From: Sporichthyaceae bacterium
GTDB taxonomy: Bacteria > Actinomycetota > Actinomycetes > JACCYY01
Assembly: GCA_013696235.1 (NCBI GenBank)
Contig: JACCYY010000380.1
Span: forward strand, 1-7,075
DNA length: 7,075 nt
Direction of reading: 5' to 3'
Shown one piece after another: positions 5,783 to 7,075 of this stretch. The notes beneath the pieces were generated by a model. The model was not told where the DNA came from. It saw nothing but the letters and a program-made list of their open reading frames with translations, and searched no databases. The translations under genes were made by a program, and so were the position numbers. Each line of letters opens with the position of its first letter. Within the stretch, counting starts at the first letter, position 1.

Positions 5783-7075
5783 TTGTCTCGTCAGTTCCGC
5801 ACGTCCACGTCGTCCACTCGCAACTACGCCTCCGGCAGCGCCACCGCCAGTCGCCCCAACCGCAGTGGATCTTCAGACTTCTCCTCCTCCCAGCGCGGTG
5901 GCCAGCGCCGTCGCCCGAACCGCTCGCCCGGCTCGTCCGGTGCGGGCCACTCTCGCTCGCCCGCTCCGTCCCCCGCTGCAACCGTGTTCACGCCGACGCC
6001 GTTCGTCGAGGCCGCCTCGTTCGCCGAGCTCGGCCTGCCGACGGCGATCGTCGAGCGACTCGCGTACGAGGGGATCATCAAGCCGTTCCCGATCCAGTCC
6101 GCGACCGTTGCCGACGCCCTCGCCGGCCGCGACGTCCTCGGCCGCGCCCAGACCGGATCGGGCAAGACGCTCGCGTTCGGCCTCCCGATGCTGGCTCGGC
6201 TCGCCCGCCGGCCGCCTGCGCCGTACCGCCCGCTCGGTCTTGTGCTCGTCCCGACCCGTGAGCTCGCCATGCAGGTGGTCGACGCGCTCGCGCCGATCGC
6301 CCGCGGCGTCGGGGTCGACGTCCTGCTCGTCGCCGGCGGCCTGCCGATCGGCAAGCAGATGAACGCGCTGCAGCGCGGCGTGCACATCGTCGTGGCGACC
6401 CCGGGCCGGCTCACCGACCTCGTGGACCGCGGCGCGGCCCGCCTGGACGCGGTCGAGGTCGTCGTCCTCGACGAAGCCGACCGGATGGCCGACATGGGCT
6501 TCCTGCCGGTCGTCACGGCGTTCCTCCTGGACTGCCCCAGCGACGGCCAGCGACTGCTCTTCTCCGCCACGCTCGACCGCGACGTCGACGTGCTGGTCCA
6601 TCGGCACATGCACGACCCGGTCGTTCGCTCGATCTCGCCCACCACGGCCAGCGTCGAGTCGATGTCGCACCACGTCCTGGTCGTGTCCGCGGACGACAAG
6701 GCCGACGTCACCGCGCACGTCGCCAACCGGGAGGGTCGCTCGATCCTCTTCGTCCGGACGAAGCACGGGGCGGACCGGATGGCCAAGGCACTGCGCACGC
6801 GCGGCGTGCTGGCGGCGTCGCTGCACGGCGACAAGACCCAGTCGGCGCGGACGAAGGTGCTCGACCAGTTCCGGGACGGCACCGTGCCGGTGCTCGTCGC
6901 GACCGACGTCGCAGCCCGCGGCATCCACGTCGACGACGTCGGCCTCGTGCTGCACGTCGACCCGCCGGCGAGCTCCAAGGACTACCTGCACCGGTCCGGC
7001 CGCACCGCTCGCGCCGGCGGCAGCGGCACGGTCGTCATGCTCGCCCTGCCGCAGCAGCGGCGCGAGGTCGACGAC
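5783..7075 (+). CDS. DEAD-box ATP-dependent RNA helicase, C-terminus cut by window end
   Basis: The frame is open to the last base, giving 431 residues. All helicase motifs are present: Q motif (Phe80 to GIIKPFPIQ, Gln105), motif I AQTGSGKT (122-129), Ia PTRELA (157-162), GG (185-186), Ib TPGR (206-209), motif II DEAD (230-233), motif III SAT (261-263), IV ILFVRTK (321-327), V ATDVAARGI (373-381) and VI HRSGRTARAG (403-412). Both RecA-like domains are therefore complete, and probably only a C-terminal tail is missing. Such enzymes unwind short RNA duplexes with ATP in ribosome assembly, mRNA decay or cold adaptation. TTG 5783 is chosen because GGAGG lies eight bases upstream and the frame has a TGA at 5741. 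Residues 2 to about 68 are rich in Ser, Arg, Gly and Pro and look disordered, perhaps RNA-binding. A GTG at 5984 would skip this tail but has no ribosome binding site. The sequence resembles an actinobacterial helicase group I know from Streptomyces; I give no symbol, since deaD, rhlE and cshA cannot be told apart here. Confidence 0.95.
   Translation, partial: MSRQFRTSTSSTRNYASGSATASRPNRSGSSDFSSSQRGGQRRRPNRSPGSSGAGHSRSPAPSPAATVFTPTPFVEAASFAELGLPTAIVERLAYEGIIKPFPIQSATVADALAGRDVLGRAQTGSGKTLAFGLPMLARLARRPPAPYRPLGLVLVPTRELAMQVVDALAPIARGVGVDVLLVAGGLPIGKQMNALQRGVHIVVATPGRLTDLVDRGAARLDAVEVVVLDEADRMADMGFLPVVTAFLLDCPSDGQRLLFSATLDRDVDVLVHRHMHDPVVRSISPTTASVESMSHHVLVVSADDKADVTAHVANREGRSILFVRTKHGADRMAKALRTRGVLAASLHGDKTQSARTKVLDQFRDGTVPVLVATDVAARGIHVDDVGLVLHVDPPASSKDYLHRSGRTARAGGSGTVVMLALPQQRREVDD

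Noticed and set aside
5740..6261. A + strand frame of 173 codons overlapping the helicase start.
   Set aside because: Beyond the leader it is an Arg/Pro-rich shadow of the helicase in another frame, and no ribosome binding site precedes its TTG or ATG.
5824..6991. Two long - strand open frames opposite the helicase gene.
   Set aside because: They are antisense to all conserved helicase motifs, have biased composition and no recognisable motif.
1..7075. Search for a mobile element, defence system, CRISPR array or toxin-antitoxin pair.
   Set aside because: All genes are recognisable housekeeping or metabolic types with uniform base composition. No tandem spacer repeats, transposase motifs or small paired genes were seen.

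Overview
The window is GC-rich, gene-dense DNA whose third codon positions are mostly G or C. It uses ATG, GTG and TTG starts and has short intergenic gaps. All supported genes lie on the + strand. The codon use, promoter-like sites (TAnnnT -10 boxes, one apparently leaderless gene) and protein types, in particular a DEAD-box helicase of a type I recognise from actinobacteria, suggest a high-GC actinobacterium. I cannot name a genus. I see no tRNA, rRNA, insertion sequence, CRISPR array or phage gene.

Layout. (1) Positions 1-1074 hold the C-terminal part of a PhoD-like metallophosphatase that is cut by the window edge. (2) Positions 1124-4013 hold a three-gene operon for the proton-translocating NAD(P)+ transhydrogenase: pntAA (NAD(H)-binding domain I), pntAB (small membrane subunit) and pntB (membrane part plus NADP(H)-binding domain III). 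The genes overlap by 4 bases at each junction (ATGA, then GTGA), so they are probably translationally coupled. The first gene has no Shine-Dalgarno sequence but has a TAGCCT box six bases before its GTG, which points to a leaderless mRNA. (3) Positions 4123-5496 hold a stand-alone tryptophan synthase beta chain of the TrpB2 type, with its own ribosome binding site and probably its own promoter. No trpA or other trp gene is present. (4) Positions 5497-5782 are non-coding, with a likely promoter and a leader of about 150 nt containing tandem hairpins. (5) Positions 5783-7075 hold a DEAD-box RNA helicase that starts at TTG and runs off the right edge.

How they work together. The three Pnt proteins form one inner-membrane enzyme that uses the proton gradient to make NADPH from NADH. 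The phosphatase, TrpB2 and helicase have no evident functional link to it; the order looks like an ordinary chromosomal core region. I do not see a new multigene system. The two points most worth a second look are the position of the proton-channel histidine in the transhydrogenase (on PntAB, as in Thermus, with Asn at the E. coli PntB His91 position) and the leader of the helicase gene, where an anti-Shine-Dalgarno sequence lies inside a possible 19-codon upstream reading frame.
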